A DNA stretch of 64,000 nucleotides from Candidatus Sphingomonas phytovorans (GCA_029202385.1 CP119314.1:5011001-5075000), one strand, 5' to 3'; counted from the stretch's first letter, positions 1 to 8,860 are shown. The notes: generated by a model not told the origin, from the sequence alone. Numbers and translations are program-made.

Positions 1-129
1 AAGAGCAGCGGAAAGACGAACCCGGTCCTGCGCATCGCGGCACCGGGTTCGGCGATGGCGCCGCTACTGGCGGCCCCGTTGGTGTATGACGGCATCTCCA
101 TTACGCATCCCGTCCGGCTTTCGCCCTGA
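1..129 (+). CDS. Possible 3' end of an unidentified gene (partial)
   Basis: Frame 1 is open from the left edge to a TGA at 127-129 and encodes about 42 residues, ending in a mixed hydrophobic tail (YDGISITHPVRLSP). The composition looks protein-like, but no family can be recognised from so short a piece. The start lies outside the window. It would converge on the XpaC-like gene on the other strand. A chance open frame in GC-rich DNA is a real alternative. Confidence 0.3.
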   Translation, partial: KSSGKTNPVLRIAAPGSAMAPLLAAPLVYDGISITHPVRLSP

Positions 130-211
130 CGATGATGGCACGATGGTGGTTATCAAAGGATGCACGACCGGCCCGGGCACGAGGATCTTCTAGCGCGGCC
201 GCCGTCGGTGG

Positions 212-913
212 TTAACCTTCCAGCCCGTCATCCCGATATTTTATTTCGAGGAACCGGCCCCGCGTCGCGAGCAGGTTGAGATCGCCCTCGGCGAGTTGCG
301 CCGACATCTGGCCGATCTCCTGTTCGATCACCTTCAGCCCTTCGGCGAGTTGCGCGTCGGGGGTCTTGCCGTTGCGTTCCACGCCGCGCAACGGCTGGGG
401 CACCTTGGCATAATCGCGGATCAGCTCGGGCAGTTGCTCGCCGACCAGCTTGCGGATTTCGGCCGCGGCCGGCTCGCGTTCGTCAAGCGCGGCAAGTTGT
501 GGCGCAAGCGTTTCGAGCTGGACGCCGATGCCGTCGACCAATGTCTGCGCCGGTGCGGGCAGGGCGGGGCGCTGCGTTTCGAGCCATTGCTCGGTCTTGA
601 GCGGCAAGGCCTTCAGCGGCACCTCGACCAGCTTCTCCGCCCTGACCGGGGCCTCGAGCGAGACGAAGGCGATCAGCAGCGTCACCACCGCCAGCAGCGC
701 GATGACGAGCAGGGCGCCGCCCATGCCGATCGGCGTGAACCAGCCGAACACGATCGTCGCGATGATGATCGCCAGATCGGCCGTGACGATCAGCCCGGCC
801 CGCTTGGCCAAGCCGGTGCCGCGCCGCCGGCGCTTGCGCTGCATCAGGGCCTGGTCGCGCCGTTCGTTGAGGAACTGCGTCGTCCTGGCGATCTGGCGAT
901 CGACGTCGGTCAT
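212..913 (-). CDS. XpaC-like membrane protein, partner of TelA
   Basis: A 233-residue protein with a basic N-terminus (RKRRRR near residue 27) and two adjacent hydrophobic segments at about 41-59 and 62-84. A soluble, helix-rich C-terminal half of about 150 residues follows. It sits directly downstream of telA, with its ATG touching the telA stop codon, so the two are almost certainly cotranscribed and translationally coupled. In Bacillus the same pairing is xpaC-yaaN, and the C-terminal half here (ELIRDYAKVP region) is compatible with the XpaC/halogen-hydrolase-like family. That assignment rests mainly on context and topology. The molecular function of this family is unsettled. Confidence 0.65.
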   Translation of the reverse strand: MTDVDRQIARTTQFLNERRDQALMQRKRRRRGTGLAKRAGLIVTADLAIIIATIVFGWFTPIGMGGALLVIALLAVVTLLIAFVSLEAPVRAEKLVEVPLKALPLKTEQWLETQRPALPAPAQTLVDGIGVQLETLAPQLAALDEREPAAAEIRKLVGEQLPELIRDYAKVPQPLRGVERNGKTPDAQLAEGLKVIEQEIGQMSAQLAEGDLNLLATRGRFLEIKYRDDGLEG

Positions 914-2113
914 TTACACGGCTTCCAGCTTGAAGGTTTCGCCCCCGCCGCCCGCATTCTGTGCCGCGCCCTCGGCCCGGGCGATATAGCCCTTCGACTT
1001 CTCGACCTCGTTGCCCAGCACGTTGACCGTTGTCTTCATCGAATCGAGCGCCTTCAGCTTGAAGGTGTCGATCGCGTCCATCGTGTCATAGATATTCTGG
1101 AAGGCACGCTGCAGCGTTTCGATCGGGATGGTGGCGCTTGCCGCCTGCTCGTGGATCGTCGCGGTCTGGCTCTTCAGCAGCTTTCCGGTCGAATCGATGA
1201 TGTTGGCGGTCGTGGTGTTCAGCGCGGTGATCTGCTCGAGCACCAGCTTCTGGTTGGTCAGGGCCTGTGCCACCGTCACCGCGGTACGCAGTGCGGAAAC
1301 AGTGGTGGTTGAGGCACGGTCGACGCCCTTCACCAGCTCGACATTGTTCTTCTTGACCAGGTCGAGCGCGAGATAACCCTGCACTGTTACCGCCATCTGG
1401 GTCAGCAGGTCCTGGGTGCGCTGGCGGACATAGAACAGCGCTGTCTCGCGGATTGCCTTCGCCTTGGCCGGATCGGTGTGATCCAGCTCGTTGGCTTTCT
1501 CCTCGAGCCGCTCGTCCATTGTCTTGGACAGCACGATCATCTGTTCGAGCCGGCCCATCGCGGTCCACAGGTTCGAACGCTCGACGTCGATCGCCGCATT
1601 GTCCATCAGCAGCTCGTCCTTGCCGCTGCCAAGGCTCTTCAGGATCGACGCGATATGGTTCTGCGAGCTTTTATAGCCGTCGAAATAATTGCGCATCGAA
1701 TTGCCGAACGGGATGATCCCGAACAGCTTCTTGGGCGCGAGGAGGTTGCCCTTCTTGCCCGGATCGAGATCCTCGATCGTCCGCCGCAACTCGGCCAGGT
1801 CGGCGCCAACGCCTGATTCCTGGTCCATCGCCTTGACCGGCCGGTCGAGGAAGCGGTTCGATTGCCCGGCCGCCTCGCGGATCTCCTTCTGGCCCATGGC
1901 GCTGATCGCATCGACCCGCTTGCCGAATTCGGGCGAATTCACGTCCTGCGCGACCAGGTCGTCGATGAAGGTCTCGACCCGCGCCTGAAGCTGGGTGCGC
2001 TTGGTATCGTCGACCGGCACCAGGCCCACGGCCTTTTCCGGCGCAACCACGGGGACCGGGTCGGGCGGGGTCAGCACCAGATCGGTGGTCGCGGTCTCAG
2101 TCTGGGTCGCCAT
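914..2113 (-). CDS. telA: Toxic anion resistance protein, TelA/KlaA family
   Basis: A 399-residue, mostly helical cytoplasmic protein of the TelA/KlaA/YaaN family, linked to tellurite and other stress resistance by an unclear mechanism. Family signs are the segment around KKLFGIIPFGNSMRNYFDGY (residues about 130-150) and long heptad-like helices afterwards, with many conserved Thr/Ser/Gln positions (TTVSALRTAVTVAQAL). The ATG at 2113 is preferred because GGAGAG sits four bases upstream. The longer GTG start at 2125 would place that Shine-Dalgarno inside the gene. The XpaC-like gene follows immediately, forming a two-gene operon. Confidence 0.9.
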   Translation of the reverse strand: MATQTETATTDLVLTPPDPVPVVAPEKAVGLVPVDDTKRTQLQARVETFIDDLVAQDVNSPEFGKRVDAISAMGQKEIREAAGQSNRFLDRPVKAMDQESGVGADLAELRRTIEDLDPGKKGNLLAPKKLFGIIPFGNSMRNYFDGYKSSQNHIASILKSLGSGKDELLMDNAAIDVERSNLWTAMGRLEQMIVLSKTMDERLEEKANELDHTDPAKAKAIRETALFYVRQRTQDLLTQMAVTVQGYLALDLVKKNNVELVKGVDRASTTTVSALRTAVTVAQALTNQKLVLEQITALNTTTANIIDSTGKLLKSQTATIHEQAASATIPIETLQRAFQNIYDTMDAIDTFKLKALDSMKTTVNVLGNEVEKSKGYIARAEGAAQNAGGGGETFKLEAV

Positions 2114-2408
2114 CACTCTCTCCACGCAATCTCCGCCCTAGATGACGGCGATTCGAACGCGCTTCAAGTGTATCATTCAACTATAACACTTGTCACGATG
2201 CGACAGGGTAGCGGAAAAATGGTGCGCGATCGATCCCGGGTGAGTCGAGTGACTGATGCGGACTGAATCGGGGAAAGGCCAGATGGGCTCGCGCGGGCGC
2301 ACGGGTCGTTCTGGCGCATGACGCTGTTCGGCGACGGCCGAGCCGCACGGCGGCTAACAGTGTGTCTGTACCGTAACCCTGCTTCTTCCCCGGTGAAGGG
2401 CAAGCGGA
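2114..2408. other. Intergenic region, no gene seen
   Basis: About 295 bases between telA and the VOC gene. The part just upstream of telA (2165-2195) is locally AT-rich in an otherwise GC-rich sequence and probably contains the telA promoter, but I could not define -35/-10 boxes with confidence. Open frames here have no recognisable family and look like chance frames. Confidence 0.5.
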
Positions 2409-2795
2409 TCAGGTGTGCGGCACCGTCAGATACTGCATCGCGCCGATATCGTTACCCTCGGTATCAAGGAACCGGATCAACGCGCCGACGGTCGGAATGA
2501 TGCCCTTGGCATAGGTGATCGTTCCGCCATTGGCCTCGACCAGTGCGGCGACCGCGTCGACATCGTCGACCGCGAAGGTGGGCTCGACCCCGTTCAGGCC
2601 CTCGCCGGTGCACGGCGTCTGCCGGGCATGCATCAGCCCCTGCACGCCGGGTGACGCCTCGCTGCCGGTATGGATCAGATAGAAGCCGGGCGGACCCCAG
2701 GGTTCGAATTCCCAGCCGAACACGGCCTCGTAGAAGGCGCGGGCACGATCCAGATCGTCGACATGGATGGCGAAGGAGGCGAGGTTCGCTGGCAT
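2409..2795 (-). CDS. VOC (glyoxalase/bleomycin-resistance fold) protein
   Basis: A 128-residue single-module vicinal-oxygen-chelate protein. The typical opening is present (ASFAIHVDDLDRARAFYEAV, then FGWEF), followed by a second beta-alpha repeat (VDDVDAVAALVEANGG) and a strand with FLDTEGNDIGAMQY near the end. These proteins usually bind a metal and act on, or sequester, small molecules. The substrate is unknown here. I chose the ATG at 2795: the longer frame would run into the divergently transcribed AraC gene and adds residues outside the fold. The shared short intergenic region suggests that the regulator may control this gene. Confidence 0.85.
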   Translation of the reverse strand: MPANLASFAIHVDDLDRARAFYEAVFGWEFEPWGPPGFYLIHTGSEASPGVQGLMHARQTPCTGEGLNGVEPTFAVDDVDAVAALVEANGGTITYAKGIIPTVGALIRFLDTEGNDIGAMQYLTVPHT

Positions 2796-2850
2796 GCGCA
2801 CATCCTGCGTCGCTGGCGCGTGAGCCGCAATAGCGCTATTCTGCCAATGA

Positions 2851-3618
2851 ATGTCGCAAAAACGTCGCACCGCAGCTGACGAGCCCTATCTGGTGGTGCG
2901 CAGCAGCGCGTCCGATCTCGCGCCCGGCCGGGCGATCCGCGAGCATGCGCATGACTGGCATCAGCTCATCCACGCGACCAGCGGGGTCCTGATGATCGCG
3001 ACCGGCGGCGGCTCCTGGGTGGTGCCGCCGAGCTGGGGTGTCTGGGTGCCGGCCGGCGTGCGGCACGCGATCCGCGCGTCCGGGCACAGCGCCTTCCGAA
3101 CGGTCTATGTCGCGCCGGGATGCGTGCCCGATCTGCCGGAGGCCTGCACCGCCGTCACCGTCTCTCCACTGTTGCGCGAGCTGATCCTGCGCATCGTCGC
3201 GATCGGCATGGCCGACCGCCGCGACACGATCGAATCCGCGCTCGCCATCCTGCTGCTTGACGAGATGCGCCGTGCGCCGGTCCCGCCCTTCAGCCTGCCG
3301 GAGCCGCGCTCCGACACGACCCGCCGGGCCGCCGAATGGCTTTTCTCGGGCGGGGCAGAGGCGGGAATCCCCGAGCTCGCCCGTGCCGTCGGCCTAAGCG
3401 TCCGCGCGCTGGAGCGCCGCTTCGTCGCCGAGACGGGCATGAGCCTCGGCCGCTGGCGCCGTCAGGGCGCGCTGCTTGCCTCGCTCGAGCGTCTCGGCGC
3501 AGGGGCCAGCGTCAAACAGGCTGCTGCCATCGCCGGCTACGCCACGCCAAGCGCCTTCATCGCTGCCTTCCGGGCGCAGTTCGGGACGACACCGGCGCGA
3601 TATTTCACGCCGGTTTGA
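2851..3618 (+). CDS. AraC-family transcriptional regulator with cupin sensor
   Basis: A 255-residue regulator. The N-terminal half is an AraC-type cupin (REHAHDWHQLIHATSGVL, with VPPSWGVWVPAGVRHAI as the second cupin motif). The C-terminal 95 residues hold two helix-turn-helix units (IPELARAVGLSVRALERRF, and KQAAAIAGYATPSAFIAAF ending in FGTTPARYF). The layout matches cupin-AraC repressors/activators that respond to small ligands. It is divergent from the VOC gene and only about 55 bases away, so VOC is the natural candidate target. Its stop lies four bases from the stop of the convergent GH5 gene. Confidence 0.9.
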   Translation: MSQKRRTAADEPYLVVRSSASDLAPGRAIREHAHDWHQLIHATSGVLMIATGGGSWVVPPSWGVWVPAGVRHAIRASGHSAFRTVYVAPGCVPDLPEACTAVTVSPLLRELILRIVAIGMADRRDTIESALAILLLDEMRRAPVPPFSLPEPRSDTTRRAAEWLFSGGAEAGIPELARAVGLSVRALERRFVAETGMSLGRWRRQGALLASLERLGAGASVKQAAAIAGYATPSAFIAAFRAQFGTTPARYFTPV

Positions 3619-3622
3619 TCCT

Positions 3623-4732
3623 CTATCGCAGCGTGGTGGTCGTATGGATCGCCGCGAGCATGCCTGGAATCCAGTGATCCCCGTCGCGCAGCCGGAAGGT
3701 ATTGGCATAACCCCAGGCGCAGCTCTGCACGCCGACCGAGGCATAGGCGGCTGTGATCGTGCCGTAATAGTTGATCCGCTCGCTCACGGGCACACCGGCC
3801 ACGTCGTTCGCGCCATATTCGCCGACGAACGGCACTCGCCCGGTCCGCGCGATATAATCGCGCACCGTCTGCAGGTTGCGATTGATCTCGGCGATGTCGG
3901 CGGCGGTGCCGAAGGCCCGGCCGAGTGGCGGGGCCGGCGTCACCCATGTGGCACCCTGATGGGTAAAGGCGAACGGATCGTAATAGTGGAAGGTCGGGAT
4001 GACATTCGGGTCGGCCGGCATCGGCAAGGTTGCGAGCGAATTGATATTGCTCCAGCCTTCGCCGCCGATGATGACCGGCCGGGTCGGGTTGGTCGCCCGG
4101 ATCTGGGCAAGCGCAGGCCCGATGATCGCGGGCAGCTTCGCATTGGTCAGGTTGGTATTCGGCTCGTTGATCAGCTCGAACCAGACGGTCGCCGGCGCGG
4201 TGGCGAATTCGGCGGCGATCTGTTTCCATAGCCCGGCGAAGCGCGCCGCATTGGCGTCGGGCGCAGCCATCAGCTCGTCGTAATTGTGCAGGTCGATGAT
4301 CACGTTGAGTCCCGCTGTCGTGGCGAGACCGACGACATGCCGCACCCGGGCCATGAACGCTGCATCGATCGTGTAGGGCGCGGCGATGGCGGCATGGCCG
4401 GAGAAACGGACCGGCAGGCGCACGCTGGCGAATCCCGCTGCCTTGATGATAGTGAAATCGTCGTCGGCGATCGCCCGACCCCAGTCACCTTCGTTCGGTG
4501 CTTCCAGATGATTGCCCATGTTGACGCATTTGCCCAGCGGCAGCGCGATGCCGACGGTGGGAATCGCCGCTGCGACGGGTGTATAGGATGCGGCAGGTGT
4601 CGGAGCCGGTGTCGAAGAAGGGGATGGTGAGGGAGTTGGGGCTGGCGGCGGGGTGGCCGTTGCGGTGGCGTCGCTGCCGCAACCCGCGATGGACAGTCCC
4701 AGTGCGCAGGCGACCATCAGGCTTCGCTTCAT
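3623..4732 (-). CDS. GH5-type endoglucanase-like lipoprotein
   Basis: A 369-residue secreted glycoside hydrolase. Residues 1-18 form a lipoprotein signal with lipobox SIAGC, then a Pro/Thr/Ser linker to about residue 50, then a GH5 TIM barrel. Catalytic residues are visible: the acid/base Glu190 in FELINEPN and the nucleophile Glu305 in PFVGEYGAND, with the conserved Arg of SVRLPVRF and a HYY motif near 250. Family members cleave beta-1,4-glucans; the exact substrate is not determined. The ATG at 4732 is supported by GGGAGAG upstream and by the signal peptide. Cys18 should be lipidated, anchoring the enzyme in a membrane. Confidence 0.88.
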   Translation of the reverse strand: MKRSLMVACALGLSIAGCGSDATATATPPPAPTPSPSPSSTPAPTPAASYTPVAAAIPTVGIALPLGKCVNMGNHLEAPNEGDWGRAIADDDFTIIKAAGFASVRLPVRFSGHAAIAAPYTIDAAFMARVRHVVGLATTAGLNVIIDLHNYDELMAAPDANAARFAGLWKQIAAEFATAPATVWFELINEPNTNLTNAKLPAIIGPALAQIRATNPTRPVIIGGEGWSNINSLATLPMPADPNVIPTFHYYDPFAFTHQGATWVTPAPPLGRAFGTAADIAEINRNLQTVRDYIARTGRVPFVGEYGANDVAGVPVSERINYYGTITAAYASVGVQSCAWGYANTFRLRDGDHWIPGMLAAIHTTTTLR

Positions 4733-4837
4733 TGAATCTCTCCCGATACCGCGCCTTGATGGGCGCTGCTTCTTGTCGAACGTTGTCAATCTGCCCGGTG
4801 ACAGCGCGTCGTACAATCCCGAAATGCAAAGCCGGTC

Positions 4838-5212
4838 TCAGCCGGCGGGCGCCGCCCTGTCGGTGATCCGGTCGCGCTGCCATACGGTGAAGCGTGCGTT
4901 GCGCTTCGATCGCATGGCGCGGCGGATTGCCGCCTTGTCGAAACCATGACCGTCGCCGATCCGGCTGAGCAGCTCGTGCCCGGGTAGCACGCCGGCCGGC
5001 AGCACGAACAGGATGCGGTCCTCGGCATCCGCCAGCAGCCAGCAGGGATCAGTCGGGGAATGGCCGGCATCCTGCGTCTCGACCATGATCCTGGCCACCT
5101 TGCCCAGCATCCGCCACCCCGACGGGTCGTCGAGCCGTCGCGGCCGGACGGATCCCCTGGCCCGCGCGCGCGCATCCAGCAAATGGTGGAACAGGCCCCG
5201 TAATGTCATCAT
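4838..5212 (-). CDS. Hypothetical protein
   Basis: A 124-residue protein from the ATG at 5212, rich in Arg and Asp, with no membrane segment or signal peptide. A central stretch (CWLLADAEDRILFVLPAGVL) resembles a beta-hairpin of a small sensor-like domain. The C-terminal part (KAAIRRAMRSKRNARFTVWQ) is basic. I do not recognise the family. The codon pattern is like that of the neighbours, so it is probably a real gene. It is divergent from typA. Confidence 0.55.
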   Translation of the reverse strand: MMTLRGLFHHLLDARARARGSVRPRRLDDPSGWRMLGKVARIMVETQDAGHSPTDPCWLLADAEDRILFVLPAGVLPGHELLSRIGDGHGFDKAAIRRAMRSKRNARFTVWQRDRITDRAAPAG

Positions 5213-5419
5213 GCCCCCGCATGTGTCTGGCGATGACGATAGGGGCACTGAAATCAGCCGGAAAGCGGGAATCTGCAGCGATTGTCTCGAATCTGCGCGC
5301 CCTGGACATCAGATGTGGCGATCAGTCTGTTGCTTCGCGTGACATCCGCCCTTTCCGCGGCGCAGCAATTGCGCTATCGGCGCCCGCAACCTATTCCCTA
5401 TAAAATATCGAGTGACCCA

Positions 5420-7258
5420 ATGAGCCTCCGCAACGTGGCGATCATCGCCCATGTCGATCACGGCAAGACGACCCTGGTCGATCAGCTCTTCCGCCAGTCC
5501 GGCACCTTCCGCGATAACCAGCGCGTCGAAGAGCGCGCGATGGATTCGAACGACCTCGAAAAAGAACGCGGCATCACCATCCTCGCCAAGCCGACCTCGA
5601 TCGAATGGATCGACGGCGCCGGCGTCGCGACCCGCATCAATATCGTCGACACCCCGGGCCACGCCGATTTCGGCGGCGAGGTGGAACGCATCCTCTCGAT
5701 GGTCGATGGCGTGATCCTGCTGGTCGATTCGGCCGAAGGCGCGATGCCGCAGACCAAGTTCGTCACCGGCAAGGCGCTGGCGCTGGGCCTGCGCCCGATC
5801 GTCGTCGTCAACAAGGTCGACCGCAGTGACGCGCGCATCCAGGAAGTGCTGGACGAAGTGTTCGACCTGTTCGTCTCGCTCGAGGCGACTGACGAGCAGC
5901 TTGATTTCCCGGTGCTCTACGCCTCGGGCCGCAACGGCTATGCCTCGACCGACGAGAATGCGCGCGAAGGCACGCTGACCCCGATGTTCGAGACGATCGT
6001 CAGCCACATCCCGGCACCGAGCGTCGATGTCGACGCGCCCTTCACCTTCCTGGTGACGCTGCTCGACCGCGACAACTTCCTTGGTCGTATCCTCACCGGC
6101 CGGGTCAATTCCGGCACGGTGAAGCTCAACCAGCCGATCCACGCGCTGAACAATGACGGCAAGATCGTCGAAGCGGGTCGCGCCTCGAAGATCATGACCT
6201 TCCGCGGGCTCGAGCGTGTCCCGGCCGAGGAAGCCAAGGCAGGCGACATCATCTCGCTCGCCGGCCTGACCGTCGCGACGGTGTCCGATACCATCGCCGA
6301 CATCACCGTCAGCGAGCCGCTCCACGCCCAGCCGATCGATCCGCCGACCCTGTCGATGCGCTTCGCGGTGAACGATTCGCCGATGGCCGGCCGTGAGGGT
6401 ACCAAGGTGACCTCGCGCATGATCCGCGACCGCCTGTTCCGCGAGGCCGAATCGAACGTCGCGGTCAAGGTGACCGAAGCCGCCGATCGCGACAGCTACG
6501 AAGTCGCCGGGCGCGGCGAGCTTCAGCTCGGCGTGCTGATCGAGACGATGCGCCGCGAAGGCTTCGAACTCGGCATCAGCCGCCCGCGCGTGCTGTTCGG
6601 TGAGGATGAGGACGGCAAGAAGACCGAACCGTACGAAACCGTCATCATCGACGTGGACGAGGAATATTCGGGCACGGTCGTCGAGAAGATGAACCTGCGC
6701 AAGGCCGAGATGACCGACATGCGTCCCTCGGGCGGCGGCAAGACCCGCATCACCTTCTCCGCGCCCTCGCGCGGCATGATCGGCTATCACGGCGAGTTCC
6801 TGTCGGATACGCGCGGCACCGGCATCATGAACCGGCTGTTCGAGAAATATGGCCCGCACAAGGGCAATATCGAGGGCCGCAAGAACGGCGTGCTGATCTC
6901 GAACGGTTCGGGCGAAGCCAACAGCTATGCGCTCGGCCCGCTCGAGGAGCGCGGTATCCTGTTCGTCGGCCATGGCGAGGCGTTGTACGAGGGCATGATC
7001 GTCGGCGAGAACGCCAAGACGGATGACCTCGAAGTCAATCCGATGAAGGCGAAGCAGCTCACCAACTTCCGCGCCTCGGGCGGCAAGGACGACGCGATCC
7101 GCCTGACCCCGCCGAAGAAGATGACGCTTGAGCAGGCCATCGCGTACATCGACGATGACGAGATGGTCGAGGTCACGCCCAAGTCGATCCGCCTGCGCAA
7201 GCGCTACCTCGATCCGCACGAGCGCAAAAAGGCCTCGCGCGCCAAGCAGGCGGCTTAA
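5420..7258 (+). CDS. typA: Ribosome-associated translational GTPase TypA/BipA
   Basis: A 612-residue translational GTPase that binds the 70S ribosome and aids ribosome assembly and stress adaptation. All G motifs are present: AHVDHGKTTL (P-loop, residues about 10-19), RGITI, DTPGHADFGGEVE, and NKVDR. A domain II beta barrel, EF-G-like domains III and V (RGMIGYHGEFLSDTRGTGI) and the BipA-specific C-terminal domain (MTLEQAIAYIDDDEMVEVTP, ending in RKRYLD) follow. The ATG at 5420 starts exactly at the conserved MSLRNVAIIAHVDHG; an upstream in-frame ATG adds 46 residues with no family match. Confidence 0.98.
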   Translation: MSLRNVAIIAHVDHGKTTLVDQLFRQSGTFRDNQRVEERAMDSNDLEKERGITILAKPTSIEWIDGAGVATRINIVDTPGHADFGGEVERILSMVDGVILLVDSAEGAMPQTKFVTGKALALGLRPIVVVNKVDRSDARIQEVLDEVFDLFVSLEATDEQLDFPVLYASGRNGYASTDENAREGTLTPMFETIVSHIPAPSVDVDAPFTFLVTLLDRDNFLGRILTGRVNSGTVKLNQPIHALNNDGKIVEAGRASKIMTFRGLERVPAEEAKAGDIISLAGLTVATVSDTIADITVSEPLHAQPIDPPTLSMRFAVNDSPMAGREGTKVTSRMIRDRLFREAESNVAVKVTEAADRDSYEVAGRGELQLGVLIETMRREGFELGISRPRVLFGEDEDGKKTEPYETVIIDVDEEYSGTVVEKMNLRKAEMTDMRPSGGGKTRITFSAPSRGMIGYHGEFLSDTRGTGIMNRLFEKYGPHKGNIEGRKNGVLISNGSGEANSYALGPLEERGILFVGHGEALYEGMIVGENAKTDDLEVNPMKAKQLTNFRASGGKDDAIRLTPPKKMTLEQAIAYIDDDEMVEVTPKSIRLRKRYLDPHERKKASRAKQAA

Positions 7259-7289
7259 CGCTTGGCAGCGGGCTGTCGGCAGGTCTAGC

Positions 7290-7315
7290 ATCCCCCGGGG
7301 TTCAATCTGGGGGAT
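7290..7315 (+). promoter_or_regulatory. Hairpin that could mask the ribosome site of the DUF805 gene
   Basis: ATCCCCC (7290-7296) pairs perfectly with GGGGGAT (7309-7315) across a 12-base loop. The right arm is the Shine-Dalgarno-like GGGGGA just before the ATG at 7319. If it forms in the mRNA it would hide the ribosome site. It may also act as a weak attenuator after typA. Only the inverted repeat is seen; regulation is inferred. Confidence 0.4.
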
Positions 7316-7318
7316 AGC

Positions 7319-7756
7319 ATGAAGAAGATTCTGACGCGGCCTTGGCGCCTCTATGCTGATTTTGCGGGCCGCTCGCAGCGGACCGAATATTTCATGTTCT
7401 TCATTGCGCTTTACAGCGTGATGGCGCTGTTGGCGCTCTTCGCGGGAGTGTTCACGCGGGGGTTCAACGCTTTCGGTTCCGGGGGCGGTTCAACCGTCGC
7501 AATGATTGCAATGATCGTGCTCGTGCTGTTGGGGCTCGCCGCCATCATCCCGAGCTGGGCGGTTACGATCCGGCGCCTGCACGATCAGGATAAATCCGGC
7601 TGGTTCGCCCTTCTGGTCTTCATCCCCTATATTGGCGGACTGATCATGATCGTGCTCGCTTTCCTGCCCGGCACCCCGGGCGAGAACGATTATGGTTTCG
7701 ATCCTCGCACGGACGAGCAGGAAGATTCAGACCGACTGGGCGACGTCTTTTCCTGA
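7319..7756 (+). CDS. DUF805 inner-membrane protein
   Basis: A 145-residue integral membrane protein of the DUF805 (YhaH-like) family. It begins with the family's amphipathic stretch (RPWRLYADFAGRSQRTEYF). Hydrophobic segments lie at about 24-46, 59-81 and 97-116, with the loop motif IRRLHDQDKSGW and a C-terminal GENDYGFDP, all typical. Length is normal. The function of the family is unknown. It sits 60 bases after typA and may be read from the same transcript, subject to the hairpin over its ribosome site. Confidence 0.9.
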   Translation: MKKILTRPWRLYADFAGRSQRTEYFMFFIALYSVMALLALFAGVFTRGFNAFGSGGGSTVAMIAMIVLVLLGLAAIIPSWAVTIRRLHDQDKSGWFALLVFIPYIGGLIMIVLAFLPGTPGENDYGFDPRTDEQEDSDRLGDVFS

Positions 7757-7766
7757 TCTACCGCGA

Positions 7767-8171
7767 TCAGGCGTCACCCATTCCCGTCAGCACCGCCCAT
7801 TGCGCGGCGCTGACGGGGCTGACCGACAGGCGCGATTGGCGCAGCATTTCCATGCCCGCCAGCTTCGGTTCCGCCTTCATCGCCGCCAGCGTCACTGGCT
7901 TCGCCAGTGCCTCGACCGGCTTTACCGCGACCGACACCCAGCGCGGCTCGTCGCCGTCCTGTTGCGCCGTGCGGATGATCTCCATCACGCCCACTGCGGC
8001 CTTTTCCTTGCCTGAATGGTAGAACAGCCCGCGGTCGCCCACCGCCATTGCCTTCAGGTGAAGCGCAGCGGCCGGATTGCGCACGCCGGTCCATTCGGTC
8101 TCGCCCTCGCGGATCAGGTCGTCCCAGCTATAGCTTTCGGGTTCGGATTTCAGCAGCCAGTACGCCATCAT
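7767..8171 (-). CDS. EVE domain protein
   Basis: A 134-residue single EVE domain, a PUA-like fold thought to bind modified bases in nucleic acids. Family motifs: AYWLLKSEPESYSWDDL at the start, TEWTGVRNPAAALHLKAM, GDRGLFYHSGKEKAAVGV and EPRWVSVAVKP. It is about the usual length for thymocyte-nuclear-protein-1-like members. The ATG pair at 8171/8168 follows AAGGAG. It converges on the DUF805 gene with a 10-base gap. Confidence 0.93.
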   Translation of the reverse strand: MMAYWLLKSEPESYSWDDLIREGETEWTGVRNPAAALHLKAMAVGDRGLFYHSGKEKAAVGVMEIIRTAQQDGDEPRWVSVAVKPVEALAKPVTLAAMKAEPKLAGMEMLRQSRLSVSPVSAAQWAVLTGMGDA

Positions 8172-8385
8172 CGTCTCCTTGGGTGAGCCCGACTTTACTT
8201 CGTGCGAAGGACGTTTCAACGCCTGACCTTGAGCGGCCGCCTTTGAGCCGGGCCACGCTGAACGGCGGTTAAACGCCGCATTCCGCACGAGTTCAGACCG
8301 ACTCGATCATGATGCAACAAGCTGGAGCGTTGCCGCGTTATCCCCCCGATGCGGCTACGGGCTTGCTGACAAGAGGAGGTTCGAG

Positions 8386-8760
8386 ATGAACGATTTTGTG
8401 AAGAAGGCCGGCCTCGGCGTGGCGCTCGCCGCGACAGCGCTGACCACTGCGGTCCCCGCGGACGCGCAACGCTATCGCCATTATCGGCATGGCGACGGTG
8501 CTGGCACCGCGATCGTCGCCGGCATCGCCGGTCTCGCGATCGGCGCGGCCATCGCGTCCAACGGCCGCGATCGCGACCGCTATTATCGTGAGCGCGGTTA
8601 CGATCCCTATTATGACGACGGCTATTATCGCAGCCACGGCTATTACCCGAATGACGGTTACTACGCCTATCGCTACCGGCCGAACTACCAGCGCTGCTGG
8701 ATCGAGCGTCGCTACGACCGCTATTACGGATACCCGGTCCGGGTCCGGGTCTGCAATTGA
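8386..8760 (+). CDS. Exported glycine-zipper protein with Tyr/Arg-rich tail
   Basis: A 124-residue secreted protein. A signal peptide is likely, cleaved after about residue 27 (TAVPADA-QRY). A short glycine-zipper hydrophobic stretch follows (AGTAIVAGIAGLAIGAAIAS, residues about 40-58), then a tail extremely rich in Tyr, Arg, Asp and Gly with repeated RYYR/GYY units. Two Cys occur near the end (QRCWIERRY and VRVCN) and may form a disulfide. Proteins of this kind are common in sphingomonads, are probably periplasmic or outer-membrane associated, and have no assigned role. AGAGGAGG upstream supports the ATG. A strong terminator follows. Confidence 0.8.
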   Translation: MNDFVKKAGLGVALAATALTTAVPADAQRYRHYRHGDGAGTAIVAGIAGLAIGAAIASNGRDRDRYYRERGYDPYYDDGYYRSHGYYPNDGYYAYRYRPNYQRCWIERRYDRYYGYPVRVRVCN

Positions 8761-8782
8761 TCGCGACACCGGCCTGAAGGAG

Positions 8783-8810
8783 ACGGCGTGGGCCCGGTCC
8801 ACGCCGTTTT
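8783..8810 (+). terminator. Rho-independent terminator after the exported protein
   Basis: A perfect 9-bp stem, ACGGCGTGG (8783-8791) with CCACGCCGT (8799-8807), and a 7-base loop, followed by TTTT. It lies 23 bases downstream of the stop at 8760 on the same strand. Confidence 0.85.
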
Positions 8811-8860
8811 CGTATCGCCGCTCTGGCATCGCGCGCGATTTTGCGTCATGAGCCCGCCCC

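Noticed and set aside
5309..7291. A 660-codon minus-strand open frame across typA
   Set aside because: It is the antisense shadow of a fully conserved GTPase gene. High GC codon use leaves the opposite strand free of stops, and the peptide has no recognisable motif.
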